DNA of 64,000 nt, from positions 1,921,001 through 1,985,000 of the forward strand of contig NZ_CP033580.1 in the NCBI RefSeq assembly GCF_003722315.1. The letters are read 5' to 3'. Below the pieces are notes generated by a model. That model ran no database searches. It was not told the origin of the DNA and was given only the letters and a program-made list of their open reading frames with translations. How positions within the stretch are numbered: the first letter of the stretch is position 1; the number at the start of each line of letters is the position of its first letter. The stretch is from Thermoanaerobacter ethanolicus JW 200 (GTDB lineage Bacteria; Bacillota; Thermoanaerobacteria; Thermoanaerobacterales; Thermoanaerobacteraceae). Of this stretch, positions 46,396 through 55,923 are shown piece after piece. Both the position numbers and the translations under genes were made by a program.

Positions 46396-48441
46396 CTAAT
46401 TTAATATTATTCCTTCTAATTTTTGATAAAATTGATTAAGTAAAATACTTTTTAGCTTTGGATGGTTTTCAAGTTTAGGATCTTTTTCCAGTAACTCTTC
46501 TACATCTTTTTGCACTGTCTTTAAAATATCTATGTCTTCAAAAATGTTAGCAATTTTAAATTCAGGAAGACCATGCTGTCTTAATCCTAAAAATTCACCT
46601 GGTCCTCTTATTTCTAAATCTTTTTCTGCAATTTTAAATCCATCAGAAGTTTGAGCTAAAACTCCCAGTCTTTTTTTAGCTATGTCAGAATTAGAATAAC
46701 TAATCAAAATACAATAAGACTGAAATTCTGACCTGCCAACTCTACCTCTAAGTTGATGAAGCTGTGCAAGTCCAAACCTTTCTGCATTTTCTACAATCAT
46801 CACTGTTGCATTAGGTACATTTACTCCCACCTCTATTACTGTAGTAGAAACTAAAATATCGATTTTGCCATTTACAAACTCTTCCATAACCTTCTCTTTA
46901 TCGCTGTCAGTCATTTTACCGTGTAAAAGTCCTACTTTAGCTTCCTTAAAAGCATCTTCATAAATTTCTCTATATACTATTTCGGCAGACATCGCATTTA
47001 TTTTATCCGATTCTTCAATTAGTGGACAAACTACATAAACTTGCCTTCCCTTTTTTACTTCCTTCATTGCAAACTCGTAGGCTTTTTTTCTCACAGAAGA
47101 AGAAATAACGTAGGTTTTAACTTTTTTTCTTCCAGGAGGTAATTGGTCAATTATTGATATATCTAAATCTCCATAAAGAATGAGAGCTAATGTACGAGGA
47201 ATTGGTGTAGCTGTCATAACCAAAACATCGGGATTTTCACCTTTTTGTGTCAAAAGCGCCCTTTGTCTCACACCAAATCGGTGTTGCTCATCAGTTATAC
47301 AAAGTCCTAAATTGTTAAAAATAACATTATCCTCTATTAGTGCATGTGTCCCTACTACAATATCATAATCTCCATTTTTAATTTTTTCTAGTACTTCTTT
47401 TTTATTAGAAGGTGAAATGCTGCCAGATAAAAGCCCAATTTTTATATCAGTATTTCTAAAAAGCTCTTTTAATGTATGATAATGCTGTTTTGCCAATATC
47501 TCCGTTGGAGCCATCATTGCCACTTGATAGCCATTCTTGACAGCAATGTACATGCTGCAAGCTGCAACAACTGTTTTACCAGAGCCCACATCTCCCTGCA
47601 CTAAGCGATTCATCACTTTGTGAGAATTCATATCTGCAATTATTTCTTTTAAAACTTTTATCTGCGCCGAAGTCAATTTAAAGGGTAATCCCATGAGAAA
47701 AGGCTTTAACTCTACTCTTTCAAATTTTATCCCCTTTTTCCCTTTAACAGACCTTTTCATTAAAAATAAGGCCATTTGCAGCAAAAAAAGTTCTTGATAT
47801 TTAAATCTGTATTTTGCTTGTTCTAAATATGCCTCATTTTGGGGGAAATTTATATTAATTAGTGCGTTCTTTATATCCATTAATCCTTTTTCAGATAAAA
47901 ATTCTTCATCAAAAAACTCTTCCACTTCCTGTACATAATCATGAAGCGCATTAAACATTATCTTCCTGATAGCATTTTGCGTCAACCCTTCTGTAAGCCC
48001 ATAAATAGGAACTATCCTTCCAGTGTTTAATTTAAAATCTTCACTTTTTTCTAAAACAGGATTTTCTACTATTAACTGCCCATATTTAAATTGCAATTTG
48101 CCGTTTATTATATATTCTTCACCAATTTTAAAATTATTCTTTATATAGGGTTGATTATACCAAACTAATTCTACTGCACCTGTTCCATCTTTTACAGGCA
48201 CTTTAGTTATGATAACTTTTGAAGTCTTTATTTCTCGGGGACTACCTGCAATATAACCTCTAAAAGTTTGTTTTTCCCCAACTTTTAGGTCCTCAATCTT
48301 TAAAATATCGCTTCTATTCTCATAATCTTTGGGAAAATAGAATAATAAGTCCTCTACTGTGTTTATTCCCAATTTTTTAAGAAGTTTTGCCCTTTTAGGT
48401 CCAACTCCTTTTACGTACTGAATATCCAGATTTAAAGGCAT
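46396..48441 (-). CDS. recG: ATP-dependent DNA helicase RecG
   Basis: RecG remodels stalled replication forks and Holliday junctions. The 681-residue protein has the N-terminal wedge/OB domain (about 1-190), helicase motifs with Walker A QGDVGSGKTVVA, DEQHRFGVRQR (motif II, DEQH), TATPIPRTLA and the C-terminal QLRGRVGRSEFQSYC motif VI. The length is normal. It is between fakA and degV; in B. subtilis recG is just before fapR, so the block has been rearranged. Confidence 0.98.
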   Translation of the reverse strand: MPLNLDIQYVKGVGPKRAKLLKKLGINTVEDLLFYFPKDYENRSDILKIEDLKVGEKQTFRGYIAGSPREIKTSKVIITKVPVKDGTGAVELVWYNQPYIKNNFKIGEEYIINGKLQFKYGQLIVENPVLEKSEDFKLNTGRIVPIYGLTEGLTQNAIRKIMFNALHDYVQEVEEFFDEEFLSEKGLMDIKNALININFPQNEAYLEQAKYRFKYQELFLLQMALFLMKRSVKGKKGIKFERVELKPFLMGLPFKLTSAQIKVLKEIIADMNSHKVMNRLVQGDVGSGKTVVAACSMYIAVKNGYQVAMMAPTEILAKQHYHTLKELFRNTDIKIGLLSGSISPSNKKEVLEKIKNGDYDIVVGTHALIEDNVIFNNLGLCITDEQHRFGVRQRALLTQKGENPDVLVMTATPIPRTLALILYGDLDISIIDQLPPGRKKVKTYVISSSVRKKAYEFAMKEVKKGRQVYVVCPLIEESDKINAMSAEIVYREIYEDAFKEAKVGLLHGKMTDSDKEKVMEEFVNGKIDILVSTTVIEVGVNVPNATVMIVENAERFGLAQLHQLRGRVGRSEFQSYCILISYSNSDIAKKRLGVLAQTSDGFKIAEKDLEIRGPGEFLGLRQHGLPEFKIANIFEDIDILKTVQKDVEELLEKDPKLENHPKLKSILLNQFYQKLEGIILN

Positions 48442-48453
48442 TTCATTTCACCT

Positions 48454-50034
48454 TTACTCTATTGATATAACATAATAGTAAAGCGGCTGACCTCCAAAAT
48501 AAATTTCCACATCTGCCTCTACGGAAAGAGAATTTTTCAATTCCTCCGCTTTTTCTTTTGTAACTTCTTCCCCATAATATATGCTAACTAATGAAGAATC
48601 CTCATCTAAAGCTTTATAAATCAATTCTTGTGCTACTTTATTATAATCTTTTCCTACTGATTCCAGACTGTCATTTATAAAACCTAACACATCTCCTTTT
48701 TTGATTTCAAAACCGTTTATTTGCGTGTCTCTTATTGAATAAGTCACTTCAATTGTCTTTATATTACTTAATATTTCTTTTATTCTAGTTACATTTTCCT
48801 CTAAACTTTTTTCAGTATCAATATTTACAATGGCAGTTATAGCTTCATTAAAATTATTTGTTGGGATTATTTCTACTTTCTTATTTGATAAGGCTTTTGC
48901 TTGTTCGCAAGCCATTATTATATTTTTATTATTAGGAAAAACTAAAATATTTTCCGCATTTATCTTTTTTATACCCTCTAAAATGTCATTTGTACTGGGA
49001 TTCATCGTTTGTCCACCATTTATAATAACATCACAACCCAGTTCTGAAAAAAGATTTTTAATTCCTTCTCCGTTAACTACAACCAAAACCCCATATTTTT
49101 TTTCAGGCTTTCGCTCTTCACTTACCAAACTTTCATGTTGTATTTTCATATTGTCAATTTTTACTTTTATAAGTTCACCTATTTTAAGTCCTTCTTCTAA
49201 TACTAATCCAGGATTGTTGGTATGCACATGGACTTTTAAAATGTCATCATCTGAAACTAACACCAAACTATCTCCAAATTTGCCAAATTTCTCTTTTAAA
49301 ATAGCTTCTGCATAAGTCTTTTTTGTTTTGACTAATATTTCTGTACAATATAAAAATCTTAAATCCTCCACAACTTGCTTATTTGTTACTATCCCTTCTA
49401 AAACTTCTATCGGCTCAATTTTGTTTCCTTTAAACCCTTCAAACATCCCTTTTAATACATACACAAATCCCATTCCACCAGAATCAACTACTCCAGCCTC
49501 TTTTAAAACTGGTAAGAGATTGGGGGTGTTTTCTAAGGACTTTTCTGCAGCTTCAATAATCTTCGGGAAGAATTCTTCAAAATTTTCAACTTGTTTACAT
49601 ATTTTTTCAGCCTCTTCTGCAGTTTCCCTACATACTGTGAGAATAGTACCTTCTACAGGTCTCATAACTGCTTTATAAGCTACCTCTACACCAGCTTTCA
49701 AGCCTTCTGCAAAATCGCAAGGAGTTATCTTTTTTGTATCTCTAAGTCGTTTAGAAAAGCCTCTAAAAATCTGGGACAAAATAACTCCAGAATTACCTTT
49801 TGCCCCCATCAAGGTGCCTTTAGAAATAGCATCTAAAACGTCTTTTATCGTATCTTGTGATTTTTCTAACTCTTTGGCAGCGTATTGCATTGTATACGCC
49901 ATATTAGAGCCAGTATCACCATCTGGAACAGGAAAAACATTAAGTTTATCAACTTCTACTTTATTGTTAAAAAGATAATTAGAGCTTGCAGTCATCATGT
50001 TCTTTAAAGTTTTTCCATCTAAGTACTTCAACAT
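48454..50034 (-). CDS. fakA: Fatty acid kinase FakA (YloV/DAK2 family)
   Basis: FakA phosphorylates fatty acids presented by FakB/DegV to feed acyl phosphate to PlsY/PlsX. The 526-residue protein has an N-terminal DhaL-type kinase domain (NVFPVPDGDTGSNMAYTM, with Asp ligands for Mg-ATP), a middle region (GVVDSGGMGFVYVLKGM) and a C-terminal EDD/DegV-like half. I set the start at ATG 50032-50034 with GAGGAGG five bases upstream; the longer frame lies in the asp23 gap. It is downstream of asp23 as in B. subtilis (yloU-yloV). Confidence 0.93.
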   Translation of the reverse strand: MLKYLDGKTLKNMMTASSNYLFNNKVEVDKLNVFPVPDGDTGSNMAYTMQYAAKELEKSQDTIKDVLDAISKGTLMGAKGNSGVILSQIFRGFSKRLRDTKKITPCDFAEGLKAGVEVAYKAVMRPVEGTILTVCRETAEEAEKICKQVENFEEFFPKIIEAAEKSLENTPNLLPVLKEAGVVDSGGMGFVYVLKGMFEGFKGNKIEPIEVLEGIVTNKQVVEDLRFLYCTEILVKTKKTYAEAILKEKFGKFGDSLVLVSDDDILKVHVHTNNPGLVLEEGLKIGELIKVKIDNMKIQHESLVSEERKPEKKYGVLVVVNGEGIKNLFSELGCDVIINGGQTMNPSTNDILEGIKKINAENILVFPNNKNIIMACEQAKALSNKKVEIIPTNNFNEAITAIVNIDTEKSLEENVTRIKEILSNIKTIEVTYSIRDTQINGFEIKKGDVLGFINDSLESVGKDYNKVAQELIYKALDEDSSLVSIYYGEEVTKEKAEELKNSLSVEADVEIYFGGQPLYYYVISIE

Positions 50035-50044
50035 AACTTCCTCC

Positions 50045-50395
50045 TCAATTATCAACTTTAATTCCCTGAACATTTATTATTACATTTTCCACTTTTACTC
50101 CTACAAATTTCTCGACAGCATATTTCACTTTTTCAATAGCATTCGCTGAAACAGTTTTTATATTTACACCGTATAGGACAACTATATAAACTTCCAGTGT
50201 TACACCATCTTCTGTAGCTAAAACTTTGACTCCTCTCCCTGAATTTTCTGTTTTAAATATTTCTATTAATCCATTTGCTCCTCTCCTCCCCAAGCCTACT
50301 ATCCCATAACACTCCGCTACTGCTCTACTGGTTATAGCAGCAATTGCATCATTTGAGATATTTATTACTCCATATTTGTTTTTTATTTGAATCAT
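50045..50395 (-). CDS. yloU: Asp23/YloU-family alkaline shock protein
   Basis: This 116-residue protein has the Asp23 family core, NKYGVINISNDAIAAITSRA and LEVYIVVLYGVNIKTVSANA, ending VENVIINVQGIKVDN. Asp23-like proteins are membrane-associated through AmaP in staphylococci and linked with cell-envelope stress, but no AmaP is visible here. It is the first gene of asp23-fakA-recG-degV and has a good promoter. Confidence 0.92.
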   Translation of the reverse strand: MIQIKNKYGVINISNDAIAAITSRAVAECYGIVGLGRRGANGLIEIFKTENSGRGVKVLATEDGVTLEVYIVVLYGVNIKTVSANAIEKVKYAVEKFVGVKVENVIINVQGIKVDN

Positions 50396-50425
50396 TAATA
50401 TCCCTCCAAATCAATCTTAATTTAT

Positions 50426-50454
50426 ATTTTACCTGAATATTTCAATAACATCAA
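50426..50454 (-). promoter_or_regulatory. Promoter of asp23-fakA-recG-degV
   Basis: On the minus strand TTGATG (50449-50454) and TAAAAT (50426-50431) are 17 bases apart, about 30 bases before the asp23 start codon. It is the likely start of the four-gene unit. Confidence 0.65.
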
Positions 50455-50545
50455 CTAGCCTGCGATGTCACCGGAGAAGCTTAAGCAAAATGTCTGCTAT
50501 ATTACTCACCTATTAAAATTTTACACCTGCTTTATTGTAAAGGTA

Positions 50546-50574
50546 TTTACATTTACAAAAGATGATGATAAAAT
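50546..50574 (+). promoter_or_regulatory. Promoter of rpmB
   Basis: TTTACA (50546-50551) and TAAAAT (50569-50574) are 17 bases apart, giving a leader of about 75 bases before rpmB. The rest of the 260-base gap between asp23 and rpmB holds the asp23 promoter and a slightly GC-richer stretch (50459-50510) that I cannot explain. Confidence 0.65.
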
Positions 50575-50655
50575 AATATCGTTGTGTTAATTTCTCTATT
50601 GTGTAGGTAATTATTTTTTGATAAAATATTATTGTCTTTCAAAGGAGGTGCAACT

Positions 50656-50844
50656 ATGCTTAAGTGCGATATTTGTGGAAAAGGGCCTTTAGCAGGCTAT
50701 CAATATAGCCACTCCCACAGAAAATCTATAAGAAAGTGGAAACCTAACATAAAAAAAGTAAGAGCTATAGTAGATGGTACTCCTGTTAGACTCCATGTAT
50801 GTACAAAATGCTTAAAAGCAGGAAAAGTACAAAGAGCATTATAA
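50656..50844 (+). CDS. rpmB: 50S ribosomal protein L28 (zinc form)
   Basis: L28 is a 50S protein near the E site. The 62-residue sequence starts MLKCDICGKGPLAGYQYSHS and ends LHVCTKCLKAGKVQRAL; CxxC pairs form the zinc-binding (C+) type. I chose ATG 50656-50658, 5-7 bases after AAAGGAGGTG. It is monocistronic with its own promoter and terminator, convergent with the next gene. Confidence 0.97.
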   Translation: MLKCDICGKGPLAGYQYSHSHRKSIRKWKPNIKKVRAIVDGTPVRLHVCTKCLKAGKVQRAL

Positions 50845-50851
50845 AGAAAGA

Positions 50852-50874
50852 CGTGCATTTTTGCACGCTTTTTT
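50852..50874 (+). terminator. Terminator after rpmB
   Basis: CGTGCA / TGCACG (6 base pairs, 4-base loop) is followed by CTTTTTTATTTTA, 7 bases beyond the rpmB stop. Reading on the minus strand it could also end the thiN operon. Confidence 0.9.
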
Positions 50875-50885
50875 ATTTTATTTTT

Positions 50886-51068
50886 TCACTTAAAATATAT
50901 GTTTACATAATAACCGGCTATTACAAGAAAAATTCCTAGAAAAATCATCCACAACCAGGCAGGAATATACATAACAAATATCAATACACCCAAAGCCATC
51001 AATATATATCCCAGCGAATAATTCAATTGCCTATTTAATCGCTTCAGCTTATAAAAAAATTTATCCAT
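50886..51068 (-). CDS. Small two-helix membrane protein
   Basis: I do not recognise this 60-residue protein. It has a basic N-terminus (MDKFFYKLKRLNRQLNYSLG) and two membrane helices at about residues 20-37 and 40-57 separated by one turn, with no charged residue between them. The ATG at 51066-51068 follows AAGGGGTG at 5 bases, a good sign it is real. It is last in the coaBC-to-thiN operon and faces the rpmB terminator. Confidence 0.7.
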   Translation of the reverse strand: MDKFFYKLKRLNRQLNYSLGYILMALGVLIFVMYIPAWLWMIFLGIFLVIAGYYVNIYFK

Positions 51069-51127
51069 AAAAACACCCCTTCCCTCTTTAGTTACTATAT
51101 ACTATTCATTGGAAGGGGATTTTGAAA

Positions 51128-51763
51128 CTATTCTCTTGGCTTTATCACTAATAAAAGTCCTTCTTCTATTTCTATAGTGGCTTTATCCTCTGTAAAAACA
51201 TTGCTTATACCGTAAGGCATCTCTAAATCCATACTTTGACCTGAAAGACCATAAAACAAGCCTTTAGTGTATATTCCCTTTACTTCCTTTGAATAAGGCA
51301 GTAAAGATAAAAGTTCTCCTTTTTTACCTTCAACCTCTATAAATTTATTTATCAAATATATTTCATTCTTTTCATTTACAATTTTACCCTTAATATTGCG
51401 ATTTAGTAGATAGAGTAAAAGTGAAAGACTTGCATAAGAATGGTCAAATCTTTCTCCAATCACCCCTATAAAAGTAACGTCTGTTGCCCCCAATTCTATA
51501 GCTTTTAACATTGCCAGTTGCGTATCTGTCTCATCCTTCATAGGAGGAAACTTTTCTATTCTTACCCCTTCATTCTCATAAAACTCTAAAATTTCTTCTT
51601 TTATTGAATCAAAATCTCCTATTATAAGGTCTGGTTTTATCTTCATTTGGTAAGCATGATTCGCTCCACCATCTGCACATATTACCATATCTACATCCTT
51701 TAATAGCTTTTCATAAAAATTATAATCTTTTATATCTCCATTAGAAATAATTAAAACTTTCAT
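51128..51763 (-). CDS. thiN: Thiamine pyrophosphokinase
   Basis: ThiN/YloS transfers pyrophosphate from ATP to thiamine to make the TPP cofactor. The 211-residue protein has the family motifs ICADGGANHAYQMKIKPDLI, IGDFDSIK, FPPMKDETDTQLAMLKAIE and GVIGERFDHSYASLSLL. Its ATG overlaps the rpe stop by four bases (ATGA). As in B. subtilis it follows rpe. Confidence 0.95.
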   Translation of the reverse strand: MKVLIISNGDIKDYNFYEKLLKDVDMVICADGGANHAYQMKIKPDLIIGDFDSIKEEILEFYENEGVRIEKFPPMKDETDTQLAMLKAIELGATDVTFIGVIGERFDHSYASLSLLLYLLNRNIKGKIVNEKNEIYLINKFIEVEGKKGELLSLLPYSKEVKGIYTKGLFYGLSGQSMDLEMPYGISNVFTEDKATIEIEEGLLLVIKPRE

Positions 51764-52410
51764 TTTTCTATTGCCTCTCTAAATTCTTTTATAGTTTGGG
51801 CAGGATTTGAAGAATCAAAAATTGCAGAACCAGCTACAATTATATCAGCTCCTGCCTCAACCACTTCCTTTACATTATAAAGGTTAATTCCACCGTCTAC
51901 CTCAATTTCAAAGTTTAAGCCTAAATCTTCTCTCATTTTCTTTAATTCTTCAATCTTTTTAAGCATTGAATCTATAAACTTTTGTCCTCCAAATCCAGGA
52001 TTTACTGTCATAATCAAAATCATGTCAACATCCTGTAATATATATTTTAAAGTTTCTAAAGGTGTGGCTGGATTTAAAGAAACCCCAGCTTTTTTGCCGT
52101 AGCCTTTTATTTTTTGTATTGTCCTATGTAAGTGTATACAAGCCTCTTGGTGGACAGTTATAATATCCGCTCCTGAATTTGCAAACTCCTCTATGTACAA
52201 ATCCGGATTTTCAATCATCAAATGGACATCAAAAGGAAGAGAAAAAAATTTTCTAAGAGACTTTACAACTACTGGTCCAATGGTGATATTTGGAACAAAA
52301 TGGCCATCCATTACATCAATATGTAAAAGGTCAGCATCTTTTTCTATTTTTTTTACATCTTCTAATAAATTCGCAAAATTTGCAGATAATATTGAAGGAG
52401 CTATTTTCAA
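51760..52410 (-). CDS. rpe: Ribulose-phosphate 3-epimerase
   Basis: Rpe interconverts ribulose-5-phosphate and xylulose-5-phosphate in the pentose phosphate pathway. The 216-residue TIM barrel has IAPSILSANFANLLEDVKKI, LHIDVMDGHFVPNITIGP, VNPGFGGQKFIDSMLKKI and EVDGGINLYN, with the metal-binding His and Asp residues in place. The start is TTG at 52408-52410 behind GGAGGTA. Confidence 0.97.
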   Translation of the reverse strand: MKIAPSILSANFANLLEDVKKIEKDADLLHIDVMDGHFVPNITIGPVVVKSLRKFFSLPFDVHLMIENPDLYIEEFANSGADIITVHQEACIHLHRTIQKIKGYGKKAGVSLNPATPLETLKYILQDVDMILIMTVNPGFGGQKFIDSMLKKIEELKKMREDLGLNFEIEVDGGINLYNVKEVVEAGADIIVAGSAIFDSSNPAQTIKEFREAIEK

Positions 52411-52413
52411 TTT

Positions 52414-53295
52414 TTAGTACCTCCTCTTCTCTTTTTCCTTTAATTCTTTTAGCAGAGAAAGATAACTCAAATATCTGTTTTTATCTATTAATCCCTCTTC
52501 CACAGCCTTTATAACATTACAATCTGGCTCATTTACATGAAGACAAGAAGAAAACTTGCATCCCTTTTGAAGCTCTAAAAATTCTTTAAAATAATACCGT
52601 AAGTCTTCCTTAGCAATATCCAACGTCAAAGCAGTAAAACCTGGCGTATCTAAAACATACCCTCCAAAATCAAGAGATAAAAGTTCTACACTTCTTGTAG
52701 TGTGTCTGCCTCTTAAAAGCTTTTCACTGACTTCCCCTGTCTTTAATTTTATATTTGACTGAATAGAATTAATCAAAGAGGATTTCCCAACTCCAGAAGG
52801 GCCTGCAAAAAATGAAACCTTGTCCTTTAAATAAGATTTTAATTCCTCAATTCCTTCTTTTGTAACTGTAGAAGTAGCCACTGCTTTATATCCTATTTTC
52901 TGATAAATAGTCACCAAATCAAAAGTCTTTCTATCCTCTTTTAAATCCACCTTATTGATACAAATTACAGGTTCAATATCATTGCTCTCTGCTAAAACAA
53001 TCATTTTATCTAGCAAAACTCGATTAAGCTCTGGCCTGACAATAGCAAATACTATTATCGCTTGGTCTACATTAGCTACTGGAGGCCTTGTAAGTTCATT
53101 TTTTCGTGGTAAAATGTTTAGAATATACCCCTCACTATCGTTTATCATTTGAATTTCTACAATGTCACCTACTAAGGGAGTAATATTATCTTTTCTAAAC
53201 TTTCCACGAGCACGGCATTCTACAATGCCGTGCTCTGTAGCTACGTAATAAAATCCAGCTATCCCTCGTACAATTCTTCCTTCAATCCTTGTCAA
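52414..53295 (-). CDS. rsgA: Small-subunit biogenesis GTPase RsgA
   Basis: RsgA (YloQ) is a late 30S assembly factor and GTPase. The 293-residue protein has an N-terminal OB domain, a circularly permuted G domain (INKVDL before FFAGPSGVGKSSLINSI) and a C-terminal zinc-binding domain (CKFSSCLHVNEPDC). The start is TTG at 53293-53295, immediately after the prkC stop. Its neighbour is the kinase PrkC; B. subtilis PrkC phosphorylates YloQ. Confidence 0.97.
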   Translation of the reverse strand: MTRIEGRIVRGIAGFYYVATEHGIVECRARGKFRKDNITPLVGDIVEIQMINDSEGYILNILPRKNELTRPPVANVDQAIIVFAIVRPELNRVLLDKMIVLAESNDIEPVICINKVDLKEDRKTFDLVTIYQKIGYKAVATSTVTKEGIEELKSYLKDKVSFFAGPSGVGKSSLINSIQSNIKLKTGEVSEKLLRGRHTTRSVELLSLDFGGYVLDTPGFTALTLDIAKEDLRYYFKEFLELQKGCKFSSCLHVNEPDCNVIKAVEEGLIDKNRYLSYLSLLKELKEKEKRRY

Positions 53296-55176
53296 TTAAA
53301 ATCTCGCCTCCACTGTACTATATACCTGTCCATCTATATCCACCTCAAGCGTAGCTTTACCTTTATATGCCGTAACAGGCACTGTAAGTGGACTGTCTTG
53401 ATAAGTGTGCTCGGCAGAATATACTAGATTCTTTTGTCCGTTTTGTATTACATACACATCCACTTTCATAGTACCCGGTTTGTCAGGCAATTTAATAATA
53501 ACATTTTTAGTTTGTTGTTGTAAAGAATCTTGAGGCATCTTGCTAACAATTAAATCTATCGGACTTCCCTTTTGAACCTCACTATTTGGAGGAACACTTT
53601 GCTCTAACACAATGTTTTCTGGTACATCAGTTGTCTCTTTATAAATGACTTTACCTAATTTTAAACCAGCATTTTCTAAGGCAGTTGTCGCTTCCTCCAA
53701 TGTCATATTAACTACGTTAGGCATTATTGCAGGCTGTGGACCTTTGCTAACATACAGATCAATCACTGTGTTATATTCTACCTGTACTCCCTGTCTTGGA
53801 TTTTGGTCAAAAACATACTCTTTAGGAAACTGGTCATTATATTGTTCTATAATATTTGCTTTGAGGCCCATATTCTCAAGAATATTTTTAGCCTCTAAAT
53901 AATCTTTATTTATCACATTAGGCACCACAACAACTTGCTTACCTTTACTAATCACCACGTAGACCGTACTTCCAGCTTTTACTACGCTCCCTTGTGGAGG
54001 GTCTTGAGATAAAATAGTATTTTCAGGTTTATCGCTATACCGCTCTTCACTTATCTCCATTTTTAAATTATGGTCTGACAAAATTTTACTTGCCTGATTT
54101 AATGACGAACCCACCACATTTGGAACTACCACATCGCTTACTTTGAAAAAGTTATTGAGGACATACATCGTACCATAAGCTAAAGAAGCCAGTAGCAAGA
54201 GAATTAATAAAACAGTTGCTATTCTTTTTATGACATTTCTCCTTTTCTTTTCTTTTTCCTTCCTTTGTGCCGCTCTCTTTAACTCCTCTACATCTTTAGA
54301 AGGAATCACTCGTGTTTTTGTGATTTCTTCTTCTTCTTTGAAATTTAGTTCTTTAGGGTTTCGCAAAAAAGTGTCTAAGTCCTTAAGAAAATCTGCTGCA
54401 GTTTGATACCTTAAATTTACATCCTTTTGAGTAGCTTTTAAAACTATTTGATCTAATTCTTTCGGCACTTTGTCATTTAGCTTTGAAGGGGGGATTATAT
54501 CTTCTTGAATGTGTTTTAAAGCAACAGAAATAGGACTATCGCCCTCAAAAGGCACTTTTCCCGTTAACATTTCATAAAGGACGATTCCTAAAGAGTAAAT
54601 ATCCGTCCTTTCATCTACTATTCCACCCCTTGCCTGTTCAGGCGAAAAATAATAAGCAGTCCCTACTACATCTCCAGTGTAAGTTATAGTAGAACCATTA
54701 GCAGCTCGTGCAATTCCAAAATCAGTAACTTTCACCACATCGTCATCAGTAACAAGAATATTTTGAGGTTTTATATCTCTGTGAATAATGCGATTCCTAT
54801 GGGCATGGTCCAATGCCTTGCAAACTTGTCGTGCTATTTCTATCGCTCTACCTACCTCTAATGGCCCACCATTTTCACTTATAAGCTTTTTTAAAGTACG
54901 TCCCTTTACATATTCCATCACAATGTAGTAAATATCCCCTTCTTGCCCAACATCGTATATACTCACTATATTAGGGTGAGAAAGACTTGCTGCTGCCTGA
55001 GATTCTCTTCTAAATTTTTTTACAAAATCCTCATCTGCTGCAAATTCAGGCCTCAAAATCTTGATTGCCACTATTCTGTTAAGGAGATGACACTTTGCTT
55101 TGTAAACTTTAGCCATTCCGCCTTCGCCAATTTTCTCTAATATTTCATAGCGGTTACCTAATATACGTCCAATCAT
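53296..55176 (-). CDS. prkC: PASTA-domain Ser/Thr protein kinase PrkC
   Basis: PrkC senses peptidoglycan fragments and helps trigger spore germination and growth signalling. The 626-residue protein has a cytoplasmic Hanks-type kinase (1-270) with glycine-rich [11 protein letters not shown], Lys39, Glu58, HRDIKPQN (Asp134) and DFG (152-154), a single membrane helix near 315-337, three PASTA repeats (about 345-545: [25 protein letters not shown]) and a C-terminal beta domain. It overlaps prpC by four bases (ATGA). Confidence 0.97.
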   Translation of the reverse strand: MIGRILGNRYEILEKIGEGGMAKVYKAKCHLLNRIVAIKILRPEFAADEDFVKKFRRESQAAASLSHPNIVSIYDVGQEGDIYYIVMEYVKGRTLKKLISENGGPLEVGRAIEIARQVCKALDHAHRNRIIHRDIKPQNILVTDDDVVKVTDFGIARAANGSTITYTGDVVGTAYYFSPEQARGGIVDERTDIYSLGIVLYEMLTGKVPFEGDSPISVALKHIQEDIIPPSKLNDKVPKELDQIVLKATQKDVNLRYQTAADFLKDLDTFLRNPKELNFKEEEEITKTRVIPSKDVEELKRAAQRKEKEKKRRNVIKRIATVLLILLLLASLAYGTMYVLNNFFKVSDVVVPNVVGSSLNQASKILSDHNLKMEISEERYSDKPENTILSQDPPQGSVVKAGSTVYVVISKGKQVVVVPNVINKDYLEAKNILENMGLKANIIEQYNDQFPKEYVFDQNPRQGVQVEYNTVIDLYVSKGPQPAIMPNVVNMTLEEATTALENAGLKLGKVIYKETTDVPENIVLEQSVPPNSEVQKGSPIDLIVSKMPQDSLQQQTKNVIIKLPDKPGTMKVDVYVIQNGQKNLVYSAEHTYQDSPLTVPVTAYKGKATLEVDIDGQVYSTVEARF

Positions 55177-55916
55177 GATGTCACCTCCTTAACAGCAATA
55201 AGAGTTATGTTATCATATCCACCGTTAGCCTTTGCAAGATTTACCAAATTAACACAAGAGGTATTTATATCTTCATTCTTAGTAAATTCATCTAAAATTT
55301 GTTGGTCTGTCACCAAATTAGTAAGCCCATCTGTGCATAAAAGCAAAATATCTTCTGGCATAACAGTGTCATGAAATATATCTACTTTTACATCCTCATC
55401 AACTCCCAAAGCCCTGGTTATTATATTTTTTTGAGGATGAACTCGGGCTTCTTCATGAGTTATTTTACCCATTTTTACAAGTTCTTCTACAAATGAATGG
55501 TCTTCTGTAATTTGTTTTATGTGGTTATCTCTTATTAAATAAGCCCTACTGTCTCCAATATGTCCTACAAAAAAACGGTTTTTTGCAAAAAATAACAAAG
55601 TAAGAGTAGTACCCATCCCAGTTAATTCACATTCTGAACAGGCTTGAGAATAAACAACTTTATTAGCATATTTAATTGATTTCTCTATAAAACTTTCTAT
55701 AGAGAAAATTTCTTTATCATGTAGTTTAAAATAATTCTTTTTAAAATAATCAACAATGGCTTCAACTGCAGACTTACTTGCAACTTCACCCCCATTATGG
55801 CCTCCCATTCCATCTGCTACAATAAACAGTGGCAAATCTTTTTCCTCTGAGGCATAATAATAATCTTCATTTTTTTCTCTCACATTGCCAATATCAGTTA
55901 GGGCAGCTACAATCAT
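55173..55916 (-). CDS. prpC: PP2C-type protein phosphatase PrpC (Stp)
   Basis: PrpC removes phosphate from Ser/Thr residues and opposes PrkC. The 247-residue protein has [39 protein letters not shown], and [12 protein letters not shown], with the metal-binding Asp residues in place. It precedes prkC with a four-base overlap and lies 7 bases after rlmN. Confidence 0.97.
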   Translation of the reverse strand: MIVAALTDIGNVREKNEDYYYASEEKDLPLFIVADGMGGHNGGEVASKSAVEAIVDYFKKNYFKLHDKEIFSIESFIEKSIKYANKVVYSQACSECELTGMGTTLTLLFFAKNRFFVGHIGDSRAYLIRDNHIKQITEDHSFVEELVKMGKITHEEARVHPQKNIITRALGVDEDVKVDIFHDTVMPEDILLLCTDGLTNLVTDQQILDEFTKNEDINTSCVNLVNLAKANGGYDNITLIAVKEVTS

Positions 55917-55923
55917 AAAAACC

